64,000 nt of DNA from Reinekea marina (GTDB taxonomy: Bacteria > Pseudomonadota > Gammaproteobacteria > Pseudomonadales > Natronospirillaceae), in the NCBI RefSeq assembly GCF_030409715.1, contig NZ_JAUFQI010000001.1, positions 2,654,501-2,718,500 on the forward strand. Direction: 5' to 3'. The translations under genes were made by a program, and so were the position numbers. Below, piece by piece: positions 29,374 to 36,649 of the stretch (positions are counted from its first letter, which is position 1; the number at the start of each line of letters is the position of its first letter). Under the pieces are notes generated by a model. It was not told the origin of the DNA, did no database searches, and saw only the letters and a program-made list of their open reading frames with translations.

Positions 29374-30264
29374 TTAGTTTTTTAGCCATACCGCGAAATA
29401 CTTTGCAATTTTATTTATTTCATTCGAATGGCTTGGGAATTCTTTTTCTAGCAATACTAGAGCATCGGCTAAGGTTACCTGATGAAGATTAATGCAGTCA
29501 TCGAAAATTAACGCATTAATATTTTGTTGGAAAGTTGCTGAACTGCTCTCAAGGCTTTTAAGAATGCTTTCGTCTAACATATCTTCAGGGTCTTCTAGAG
29601 GTAATGTTGCTTGGTTGTACAAATGCAGATATATCTGAGCCAACTGTGTTGGCGTAAATGTTTCTTTGCTCCGGATTAACCAAGCTAATGATATTAGATT
29701 ATGACCAAAAAAATGAGGCTGCTTTAAACAGGCATCTAGCAAAGTTGATAGACTAATCTCTTTTGAATTTCTGCTGATCGGAAAGCTACTATGAATGTAA
29801 TAAGTAGAAGTGACGAACTCCGTCATTCTATTTAAAAACACGGGAATTTGACCCGATTTTAACAGAGGGTACATACATTTAAACGCAAGCAGAATAGTTA
29901 TGTTATGTGACAAGGTATCGCTTTGCTTTGAAGCAAGATCAGCATAAAACTCGAAAATACTCTCAAAGCCCTTTTGCTCATGCCACTGCCACATAGCTTG
30001 ATAAGCCGCAGGGTAAATCCCGCTTTGTAATATTCGCGCAATACGCACTTGTGAGAATTTTGGCGCTTCGACTTGAACTGAGAACTCCCCTGTAACGGTT
30101 AACTCACTCTTAGAGATTAATTTACTAACTTGAGACCAAATTGCATCGTTTTGCTCAAATGCCGTTTGAAGGAAACTAGCCGCCAAAAACGCCTTAAGTG
30201 CATGTGGCTGGTGAATACTAGCACTGCTATAGAGTGCACATTCAAGTAAACCTTCTTTAGTCAT
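29374..30264 (-). CDS. Hypothetical protein, unrecognised
   Basis: I do not recognise this 296-residue protein. It looks soluble and mostly helical, with no signal peptide or membrane segment. Histidine-bearing helices such as SHNITILLAFKCMYPLL and PHFFGHNLISLAWLIR are the most distinctive parts, but no known active-site motif is seen. The ATG has GGAG 5 bp upstream. It is divergent from the Fur-box gene at 30450 and has repeat elements on its 3' side, so it sits in an accessory region. Confidence 0.75.
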   Translation of the reverse strand: MTKEGLLECALYSSASIHQPHALKAFLAASFLQTAFEQNDAIWSQVSKLISKSELTVTGEFSVQVEAPKFSQVRIARILQSGIYPAAYQAMWQWHEQKGFESIFEFYADLASKQSDTLSHNITILLAFKCMYPLLKSGQIPVFLNRMTEFVTSTYYIHSSFPISRNSKEISLSTLLDACLKQPHFFGHNLISLAWLIRSKETFTPTQLAQIYLHLYNQATLPLEDPEDMLDESILKSLESSSATFQQNINALIFDDCINLHQVTLADALVLLEKEFPSHSNEINKIAKYFAVWLKN

Positions 30265-30387
30265 TTAAACTCCAAAACAATCCATCGCAATTATGTTCAC
30301 ACTAAACACACCTTGATTACACCACGTTATTTTAATATGTGTGGCAGTACAAGCTCATTATTGGTGATTACGAAAGGAACAATCTAC

Positions 30388-30415
30388 TTGACTCCCAAAT
30401 GAGAATGACTATCAT
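30388..30415 (+). promoter_or_regulatory. Sigma-70 promoter of the 72-residue gene, overlapped by a Fur box
   Basis: TTGACT (30388-30393), a 16-bp spacer and TATCAT (30410-30415) form a good promoter reading toward the gene at 30450. The -10 falls inside the Fur-like palindrome. Confidence 0.65.
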
Positions 30416-30417
30416 TT
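30397..30417. promoter_or_regulatory. Fur box
   Basis: TGAGAAT-G-ACTATCA (30400-30414) matches 12 of 14 positions of the 7-1-7 Fur consensus TGATAAT-N-ATTATCA. Flanking AAA/TTT extend the symmetry to 30397-30417. Overlap with the -10 suggests iron-dependent repression. Confidence 0.7.
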
Positions 30418-30449
30418 GAATTCGAGGAACAATAATTAAAGGAACACCT

Positions 30450-30668
30450 ATGAGCTATCACATCAATGCCTGGTTAGAAAATGGCGTACCTCAGCTGCAA
30501 GTTATTGATGCTCAGACAAAACGTGTTTGTATGAATTGGAGTTACCAATCTGAGTCCGAGCCAAGCGAGCAGCAAAAACACGAGATACAGCGGCTTTTTA
30601 GAGAGTTACTGCTGCTGACTTGTAAGCAAGATATTGCGAATTGTCGGGTGTTTAGGGTTGGGGTTTAG
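30450..30668 (+). CDS. Small protein under a putative Fur box, function unknown
   Basis: A 72-residue soluble protein with two cysteines (VCMNW and LTCKQD) and a third in ANCRVF; the middle is polar and acidic (SESEPSEQQKHEIQ), followed by a helix FRELLLL. I do not recognise the family. AAGGA lies 7 bp before the ATG. The Fur box and promoter directly upstream suggest expression under iron limitation. The repeat array begins straight after the stop, so the three structured elements B-D could lie in its 3' untranslated region. Confidence 0.75.
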   Translation: MSYHINAWLENGVPQLQVIDAQTKRVCMNWSYQSESEPSEQQKHEIQRLFRELLLLTCKQDIANCRVFRVGV

Positions 30669-30670
30669 GT

Positions 30671-30732
30671 TTTTTTTAGCTGCAAGCTTCAAGCTGCAAG
30701 TTATTAGCTGCAAGTAAGGTCAAAATATTTAA
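30671..30732. repeat. Degenerate REP-like minisatellite (unit 0)
   Basis: Repeats of AGCTGCAAG and AGCTTCAAG are followed by TAAGGTCAAAAT, the same signature found inside the better REP-like units downstream. The terminal GTAG head is missing. Just after it, CCGCTTTGGTGGTG copies the inverted right arm of element B. Confidence 0.55.
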
Positions 30733-30748
30733 ACCGCTTTGGTGGTGT

Positions 30749-30819
30749 GTTTTAGGCTTCGGGCTGCGAGCTTCGGGTAAGGTCAAAACATTCGCGGCTT
30801 TGCTTTGCGCGCTCCTACT
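30749..30819 (-). repeat. REP-like unit 2
   Basis: It opens GTTTTAGGCTTCGGGCTGCG, continues to GGTAAGGTCAAAAC, then TTCGCGG through GCGCTCCTAC. GTTTT and AAAAC bracket the GC-rich part. On the minus strand it starts GTAGGAGCGCGC and ends CCGCGAA, a GTAG-type REP form. Confidence 0.7.
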
Positions 30820-30840
30820 TGAGTGTGATGCTGATGATTA

Positions 30841-30951
30841 GCTTTGGTGGTGGGTTTCGCTGGAGTGGGCATCTGAGGCATGGATGCCGAAGTTGAGCGG
30901 CGCTGGGATGCGCGAACAGCGATCCACGGAAGTGGAACGCACCACCAAAGC
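30841..30951 (+). repeat. Structured intergenic element, copy B
   Basis: Outer arms GCTTTGGTGGTG (30841-30852) and CACCACCAAAGC (30940-30951) are a perfect 12-bp stem. After one mismatch, 8 further pairs follow, then a GGA/GGA internal loop and 5 pairs GTGGG/TCCAC. The core 30870-30922 has hairpins GGC/GCC and GCGC/GCGC. Confidence 0.8.
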
Positions 30952-30967
30952 GGAAATAAACCCATGA

Positions 30968-31057
30968 GTTTTAGGCTGCGGGCCTCAAGCTGCGAGCTGC
31001 GGGCTGCGGGTAAAGCCAACACATTCGCGGCTTCGCTTTGCTTTGCGCGCTCCTACT
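30968..31057 (-). repeat. REP-like unit 3
   Basis: The same plan as unit 2, with a longer minisatellite (GGCTGCGGGCCTCAAGCTGC and onward), ACACATTCGCGG and the terminal GCGCTCCTAC. It sits between structured copies B and C. Confidence 0.7.
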
Positions 31058-31078
31058 TGAGTTTGATGCTGATGATTA

Positions 31079-31189
31079 GCTTTGGTGGTGGGTTTCGCTG
31101 GAGTGGGCATCTGAGGCATGGATGCCGAAGTTGAGCGGCGCTGGGATGCGCGAACAGCGACCCACGGAAGTGGAACGCACCACCAAAGC
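31079..31189 (+). repeat. Structured intergenic element, copy C
   Basis: Almost identical to copy B and lying 238 bp downstream. The inner stem is GTGGG/CCCAC, fully Watson-Crick where copy B has one G.T. The core is 31108-31160. Confidence 0.8.
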
Positions 31190-31205
31190 GGAAATCAACC
31201 CATGA

Positions 31206-31283
31206 GTTTTAGGCTGTGGGCCTCAAGCTGCGGGCTGCGGGTAAGGTCAAAACATTCGCGGCATTGCTTTGCGCGCTCCTACT
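31206..31283 (-). repeat. REP-like unit 4
   Basis: GTTTTAGGCTGTGGGCCTCA leads to GGGTAAGGTCAAAAC, then TTCGCGGC and GCGCTCCTAC. It separates structured copies C and D. Confidence 0.7.
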
Positions 31284-31304
31284 TGGGAGAGGTGCTGTAG
31301 GTTA

Positions 31305-31415
31305 GCCTTGTTGGGTGGCTTTGCTGGAGTGGGCATCTGAGCCATAGATGGCGAAGTTGAGCGGCGCTGGGAAGCGCGAACAGCGACCCGCGGAAGTGAA
31401 GCCAGCCATCAAGGC
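31305..31415 (+). repeat. Structured intergenic element, copy D
   Basis: Arms 31305-31333 and 31387-31415 pair at 24 of 29 positions, including GCCTTG/CAAGGC outside and TGGCTT/AAGCCA inside. These are different bases from copies B and C at the same places. The GGA/GGA internal loop is kept. The core is 31334-31386, with GCC/GGC and GCGC/GCGC hairpins. Confidence 0.8.
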
Positions 31416-31505
31416 GGAACAATGGTGCAAAACAAAAATAACAGGGTAATAAACAGCGATTGAAATGAGAAACAGGAAGTAAATAGAAACAAACTGGGGA
31501 AAGTT

Positions 31506-31582
<77 letters not shown>

Positions 31583-31591
31583 CTTTTAACT

Positions 31592-31680
31592 GGCGGTGAG
31601 TGAGAGATTCGAACTCTCGATACGATTTCTCGTATACACGCTTTCCAGGCGTGCTCCTTCAGCCACTCGGACAACTCACC
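31592..31680 (-). tRNA. tRNA-Ser (anticodon GGA)
   Basis: An 89-nt class II tRNA on the minus strand. Acceptor arms are GGTGAGT and ACTCACC, the anticodon loop is CTGGAAA within CACGC/GCGTG, and a long variable arm is formed by ATACGA and TCGTAT. CCA is encoded. It lies 9 bp upstream of tRNA-Pro, so the two are probably one transcript. Confidence 0.97.
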
Positions 31681-31821
31681 TAAGGGTAAGTGTTGGCTTA
31701 ATGACATAAGCTCTGACTCACCTCGTTTTCAAAAGAATGACTCCTCTCGAAAACGGGAGCGAACTTTACCCAAATATTCTTAAGTTCGCAAGTTTTATTT
31801 TTAAAAACAACGAGTTACCCG

Positions 31822-32403
31822 TTATTTAAGGCTTAATTCGGTAACATAATCTTCTACAACCAAGCGCTGAATGTGCTTATCATCGTTCGAAGGTGTGCCT
31901 AAATATAAAAAACCGACAATTTTATCTGTTTTTTCTAAACCCAGAGCCTCAACTAAATATTCTGAATCTGCCAAAGCGCCTGTTCGCCAAACGGCGCCAA
32001 AACCCTGCGCGTATGCCGCCGCGACGATATTTTGAGCCGCACACCCGGTCGCAACTATCTGCTCCCAAGCCGGCACCTTTGGGTGATCTTGAATGTGGGC
32101 CACCGCAATAATCACCAGCGGTGCCCGCAGGGGACCTTTTTGTGCCTTTGCCACAACGGCTTCAGCAGCGTCAGCATCGTTTGCTAATACAGCTTTTGCC
32201 ATTAACTCACCCAAAGCCTCTCTTTGCTGGCCACGCACTTCAATAAACCGCCAAGGCCTCAAATAAGCATGATCTGGCGCGCGAAATGCCGCCTTATAAC
32301 ATTGCTCCAGTACAGACTTATTTGGAGCAGGTTCAGTTAGAATGGCGTGAGAAACACGATTTTGCAGTCCTTCCAAGAATTCAGGGTTTTTATTAATAGT
32401 CAT
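31822..32403 (-). CDS. ydjA: Nitroreductase family protein, YdjA-like
   Basis: An FMN-dependent oxidoreductase of 193 residues. It matches the minimal YdjA type in AAFRAPDHAYLRPWRF, then PLRAPLVIIAVAHIQDHPKVP, the GCAAQNIVAAAYAQGFGAVWRTG block and KIVGFLYLGTP. The physiological substrate of YdjA proteins is not known. It is followed by the two tRNA genes on the same strand. Confidence 0.92.
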   Translation of the reverse strand: MTINKNPEFLEGLQNRVSHAILTEPAPNKSVLEQCYKAAFRAPDHAYLRPWRFIEVRGQQREALGELMAKAVLANDADAAEAVVAKAQKGPLRAPLVIIAVAHIQDHPKVPAWEQIVATGCAAQNIVAAAYAQGFGAVWRTGALADSEYLVEALGLEKTDKIVGFLYLGTPSNDDKHIQRLVVEDYVTELSLK

Positions 32404-32509
32404 GGTTAAGCCAATGATTTAATTTGGTTTTATCATACATTATTTAGCTAAATCCGCTATGATAGCAAAAAATCAATAATAATTAGATTAGAAGAAGTGA
32501 AGGCACTCG

Positions 32510-33973
32510 ATGGCGCGGCAAAAAACACCCCAACACCCCCTTAAAAAATCCGAGCAAAAGTCGAACAACTTAAGCCAACATGAAGTCACCCAAGAGCTTG
32601 AACTGTTTGATGATTTTACTGTACTGCCCATATCAGCCGAATTTAACTCGCGGTCGATCATTTATTTAACATTGGCCGGCACATTAGTGAGCAGCATCTC
32701 GTTTGGTTCAATGTCCTCCCTGTTTTCACTGGTTGTTGCCTTTTGTTTATTGTATCCAACCTTTATTCGCTTTTTGAGTTTGCCTCTTCGCCGTCAGCAC
32801 CCAAAACAAATCGGGTACACCCTAATATTATTTGATGCCTTCTTTATCGGTGCAATCTTAACGGTCATGGGCTTGCCACTCGAACCAACCATTTTCATTC
32901 TCATCATGGCGAATGCCAGCTTTATTGCCTTGGGCGGCGCAATGGCCTATTTGCTCTGTGTACTATTTCTATTTGGCGGTGCAGCAGCATCCTATTCTAT
33001 TCAACCTAATTTCATGATTCATGAAACCAGCACATTAATGATGTTTATAGCCGCATTTGGTACAGGTTTGTATGTTGCCGTTACGGCTTACTATACCAAT
33101 CAGTCGGCCCGTCGTTTGAAAGTTGCTCGTTTAGACGCCTACCAACAAAATGAAAAGTATCGGACCATATCTCGCCAACTGTCTAAGTACTTATCGCCAC
33201 AAGTTTGGGAAAGCGTTTTCAGCGGAAAACGTGACGTGAAATTAGAAACCACACGAAAGCGCTTAGTCGTATTCTTTAGTGACATTAAAGGCTTTAGTGA
33301 ACTCTCAGAACAAATGGAATCTGAAGCCTTAACGGAATTAATTAACACCTACTTAACCGAGATGAGCCGAATCGTGATGAAGCATGGCGGCACCATCGAT
33401 AAGTTTATCGGTGATGCCATCATGGTGTTTTTTGGAGACCCAGAAACAAAAGGCGTAAAGAAAGACGCTGAAGCTTGCGTGTCGATGGCTATTGAAATGC
33501 GACGACACATGAAAGTACTTCGACAACGATGGAAAGCGCAAGGCATTAAGCACCCTCTTGAAATTCGTATGGGCATCAATACGGGGTATTGTACAGTGGG
33601 TAACTTTGGTGCTGAAACGCGAATGGATTACACCTTGCTCGGCAAAGAAGTGAACCTAGCCTCACGATTAGAGTCGGCCTCTGAACCTGGTGAAATTTTA
33701 GTCTCATACGAAACCTACTCACTGATTCAAGACCGGATATTATGCAAAGAGAAAGGGCAAATCCGAGCTAAAGGGTTTTCACGTCCAGTTCCTGTTTATC
33801 AAGTTATCGATTTTAGACGTGACCTAGGCGGTAGCCGAACCTTTACGGAAGTTGAAATGGATGGCTTCTCAATGGCGCTAGATTTAGAAAAGATTAAAAA
33901 CTACGACAAAGATCGTATTTTAGAGGCCTTAGAAAAAGTGAAGAAAACCGTTGTAAGTAAAACGATCCCGTAA
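32510..33973 (+). CDS. Membrane-bound class III adenylate cyclase
   Basis: The first ~50 residues are cytoplasmic, followed by about six hydrophobic helices (~55-205) and a short linker. The cyclase catalytic domain spans about 248-430. Metal-binding aspartates are D258 (FFSDIKGF) and D302 (GDAIMVFFGD). Purine-recognising residues are K298 (DKFIGD) and T375 (DYTLLG), the lysine/threonine pair of class IIIb adenylate cyclases. cAMP is therefore the likely product. The closest architecture is CyaB of Pseudomonas. A short hairpin lies between its stop and queF. Confidence 0.88.
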   Translation: MARQKTPQHPLKKSEQKSNNLSQHEVTQELELFDDFTVLPISAEFNSRSIIYLTLAGTLVSSISFGSMSSLFSLVVAFCLLYPTFIRFLSLPLRRQHPKQIGYTLILFDAFFIGAILTVMGLPLEPTIFILIMANASFIALGGAMAYLLCVLFLFGGAAASYSIQPNFMIHETSTLMMFIAAFGTGLYVAVTAYYTNQSARRLKVARLDAYQQNEKYRTISRQLSKYLSPQVWESVFSGKRDVKLETTRKRLVVFFSDIKGFSELSEQMESEALTELINTYLTEMSRIVMKHGGTIDKFIGDAIMVFFGDPETKGVKKDAEACVSMAIEMRRHMKVLRQRWKAQGIKHPLEIRMGINTGYCTVGNFGAETRMDYTLLGKEVNLASRLESASEPGEILVSYETYSLIQDRILCKEKGQIRAKGFSRPVPVYQVIDFRRDLGGSRTFTEVEMDGFSMALDLEKIKNYDKDRILEALEKVKKTVVSKTIP

Positions 33974-33983
33974 AACTTAATGA

Positions 33984-34011
33984 CAGCCATGACCGGTTTG
34001 GGCTATGGCTG
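33984..34011. terminator. Hairpin between convergent cyclase and queF genes
   Basis: CAGCCAT (33984-33990) and ATGGCTG (34005-34011) form a 7-bp stem with a 14-nt loop in the 50-bp convergent gap. T tracts are weak on both sides, so this is a possible bidirectional terminator only. Confidence 0.4.
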
Positions 34012-34023
34012 CACTCTTTAGGC

Positions 34024-34851
34024 TTATTGCCGAACCAATCGAATGTTCTCAGGCTGAGCACCCTCTACATTGGAACGAAACGGATTAATATCCAAGCCAC
34101 CTCGGCGCGTGTACCTTGCATATACAGAAAGCGACTCGCAATGACACTGCGCCATTAAATCTGTATATATGCGCTCCACGCATTGTTCATGAAACTCATT
34201 GTGCTGCCTAAACGATATTAAATATTTAAGTAACGCCTGCTGATCTATTTTCGGTCCAGTGTACTCAATCACAACACTGCCCCAGTCTGGCTGACCTGTA
34301 ACTAAGCAGTTGGATTTTAACAAGTGCGATATTAGTCTTTCAGTGACTAATACCTCGCTATTTGCCACCAGCATATTAGGTAGAGTTTGATAGTGCTCAA
34401 TATCGACATCATGATCATCAATGCATTGCGCTTCAATAGTACCAATATCAGCCGAATGGCCCGCCTGATGCAAATACACGACAGTAGCGTGCACCTCAGC
34501 ACCCGCTGCACTCGATAAATCAGCCTCTAATTTATTTTGCACGGATTGCAAAGAATCGAACTTAGATTGATTAAAACTGTTTAAATAAAGCTTAAACGAT
34601 TTTGACTCAATCAAATTTGGTGAGCTTGCTGGAATAAAAAATTCAGCCAACGCCACCACTGGTTTGCCTTTTAAATTCAACCACGATAACTCGTAAGCAT
34701 TCCAAATATCGACTCCTGAAAAGGGAAGCTCGCCCTCAATACCCAGCTCAAGGCGCTTCTCAATTCTAGGAATAGGGAACAGCAAAGAAGGATCGTACTG
34801 ATCTATGTAGGCACTGGATTTTCCCAACGGTGATTGTTCTGGCGTTGCCAT
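34024..34851 (-). CDS. queF: NADPH-dependent 7-cyano-7-deazaguanine reductase QueF
   Basis: QueF reduces preQ0 to preQ1 in queuosine synthesis. The 275 residues are the long, bimodular type. The NADPH motif ESKSFKLYLNSF lies at 82-93 and the nucleophile is C182 (NCLVTGQPDWGS), with D189. GAGG sits 5 bp before the ATG. It follows the YadGH-like ABC genes by 24 bp on the same strand. Confidence 0.96.
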   Translation of the reverse strand: MATPEQSPLGKSSAYIDQYDPSLLFPIPRIEKRLELGIEGELPFSGVDIWNAYELSWLNLKGKPVVALAEFFIPASSPNLIESKSFKLYLNSFNQSKFDSLQSVQNKLEADLSSAAGAEVHATVVYLHQAGHSADIGTIEAQCIDDHDVDIEHYQTLPNMLVANSEVLVTERLISHLLKSNCLVTGQPDWGSVVIEYTGPKIDQQALLKYLISFRQHNEFHEQCVERIYTDLMAQCHCESLSVYARYTRRGGLDINPFRSNVEGAQPENIRLVRQ

Positions 34852-34875
34852 ATTAACCTCTATGTTAACGAATAT

Positions 34876-35646
34876 TTAAGAGCGTAGCCCTTTTGCGGTA
34901 TTTAACAAATGGAGCGCCCATCCGCCTAACACCAATACAAATATAGCCAACATAATATATGCAATGCCTACCGGTATATCGGTAATACCTATGATGCCAT
35001 ATCGAAAAGTGTTTACCATGTATAGAATTGGATTCAGTTTACTGACCCACTGCCAAAGCTCAGGCAATAAAGAAACCGAATAAAAAACGCCACCTAAATA
35101 GGTTAATGGCGTTAAGATGAATGTTGGTACTATGGTCACGTCATCAAATTTAGTAGCGAAAATTGCGTTGATCAAACCGGCGGTAGCAAAGACAATCGCA
35201 GTTAATAGTATCACCGATAAGGTGACCCAAATGTTATGAACGTGTAGGTCTGTAAACCACAACGAGAGAGCGGTAACAATTAACCCGCAAGCAAGCCCGC
35301 GCGCCACCCCGCCAATGACAAACCCAGCTAAAATAATCCAATTAGGGACAGGAGCAACAAGTAATTCTTCAATAGATCGCTGGAATTTATTTGAGAAAAA
35401 ACTGGAGCTTACATTCCCATAGGCGTTGGTGATCACAGACATCATGATCAGCCCGGGTACAATAAACTGCATGTAATCGAAACCATCCATTTCACCAATA
35501 CGGGAGCCGATTAGGTTTCCAAAAATCACAAAATAAAGCACCATTGTTATCGCAGGCGGCAGTAATGTCTGTGGCCAAATTCTAAGGAATCGTTTTACTT
35601 CTTTATAGACGATAGACCAAAATGCGACCCAATATGGATGACTCAT
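34876..35646 (-). CDS. yadH: ABC-2 type permease, YadH-like
   Basis: A 256-residue inner-membrane permease with six hydrophobic segments, beginning AFWSIVYKEVKRFLRIWPQ and containing the conserved ELLVAPVPNW loop and PLTYLGGVFYS. It matches YadH, partner of YadG. Its start overlaps the ATPase gene by 4 bp. The substrate is unknown. Confidence 0.92.
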   Translation of the reverse strand: MSHPYWVAFWSIVYKEVKRFLRIWPQTLLPPAITMVLYFVIFGNLIGSRIGEMDGFDYMQFIVPGLIMMSVITNAYGNVSSSFFSNKFQRSIEELLVAPVPNWIILAGFVIGGVARGLACGLIVTALSLWFTDLHVHNIWVTLSVILLTAIVFATAGLINAIFATKFDDVTIVPTFILTPLTYLGGVFYSVSLLPELWQWVSKLNPILYMVNTFRYGIIGITDIPVGIAYIMLAIFVLVLGGWALHLLNTAKGLRS

Positions 35647-36581
35647 AATGCGGTCTCCTTAACTTGCTCTTTCCCAGTTAAATCAATAAACAACTCTTCT
35701 AACCGATTAGTTTTTGGTCGAATGCTATTCACTTCTAACCCAACCTCTGAAAGTGCTGAAAATATTGTGTTCAAACTGCGACCTTTTTGTAAGCTAAATT
35801 CTAAACTGGTGTTATCTACTAGGCGTGCATCGAATGGTGCTAAAGACTCAGGGACCTCTGCACACTCACCGGTTAAATCGGCAACAAAGGTCGATTTATT
35901 TTTCTCTTTAAGTAATTCCTTCGTTCGCCCTTGGGCAATGATACTACCTTGGCCGATGATAGCGATATTTCGACATAAGCTTTCCGCTTCTTCTAAATAG
36001 TGCGTCGTTAATATTATGGTTGTGCCTTGAGCGTTGAGCTCTTTCAAAAAAGTCCACATCGAGCGGCGAATTTCTATATCAACACCCGCCGTTGGTTCAT
36101 CTAAAATGAGCATTTTGGGTTCATGAACCAAGGCACGGGCAATCATTAATCGGCGCTTCATACCACCCGATAATCGTTGCGCCTGAGTGCTTCGCTTATC
36201 CCATAAATCGAGTTTTTTGAGATATTTTTCGGTTCTTTCTTTGGCAAGTTTTCTGGGCAAACCATAGTAGCCTGCCTGCTGAATGATGATGTCCTCTACT
36301 TTTTCGAATGAGTTAAAGTTAAATTCTTGAGGCACAATCCCTAAACATCTTTTTACTTGCTCACGCTGTGTATCTAGGTCATAACCAAATACCTTCACAT
36401 TACCAGCAGATTTATTCACCAAAGAGGAAACAATACCCAGCGATGTCGACTTACCTGCGCCATTCGGACCTAACAATGCAAAGAAATCACCTTCCTGTAC
36501 GGCTAAGTCGATGCCTTTTAAAGCACGAAAACCATTTTCATAGACTTTTTCTAGCTGAGAAATTTCTAATGCATTCGACAT
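35643..36581 (-). CDS. yadG: ABC transporter ATPase, YadG-like
   Basis: The 312-residue ATPase shows Walker A GPNGAGKST, PQEFNFNSFE at the Q-loop, signature LSGGMKRR, Walker B MLILDEPTAGVD and switch TTHYLEEAE. Similarity to E. coli YadG runs over the whole length. ATG at 36581 is chosen, with AGGG about 7 bp upstream; a TTG at 36614 would add 11 residues unlike the family. The ABC pair exports an unknown compound. Confidence 0.93.
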   Translation of the reverse strand: MSNALEISQLEKVYENGFRALKGIDLAVQEGDFFALLGPNGAGKSTSLGIVSSLVNKSAGNVKVFGYDLDTQREQVKRCLGIVPQEFNFNSFEKVEDIIIQQAGYYGLPRKLAKERTEKYLKKLDLWDKRSTQAQRLSGGMKRRLMIARALVHEPKMLILDEPTAGVDIEIRRSMWTFLKELNAQGTTIILTTHYLEEAESLCRNIAIIGQGSIIAQGRTKELLKEKNKSTFVADLTGECAEVPESLAPFDARLVDNTSLEFSLQKGRSLNTIFSALSEVGLEVNSIRPKTNRLEELFIDLTGKEQVKETAL

Positions 36582-36649
36582 AGCGGCCCTACTTTTACCA
36601 AAAGGAAGACCCAATATGGGTCTGATTCAACAAAGTTCAACATGTATTA

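Noticed and set aside
30880..31300. Two overlapping open frames with the repeated peptide MDAEVERRWDARTA
   Set aside because: The similarity arises because they translate structured copies B and C; the underlying constraint is base pairing, not protein.
30669..31430. Possible CRISPR array
   Set aside because: The repeats are over 70 bp with a period near 230-240 bp, and there are no unique spacers of uniform size or cas genes.
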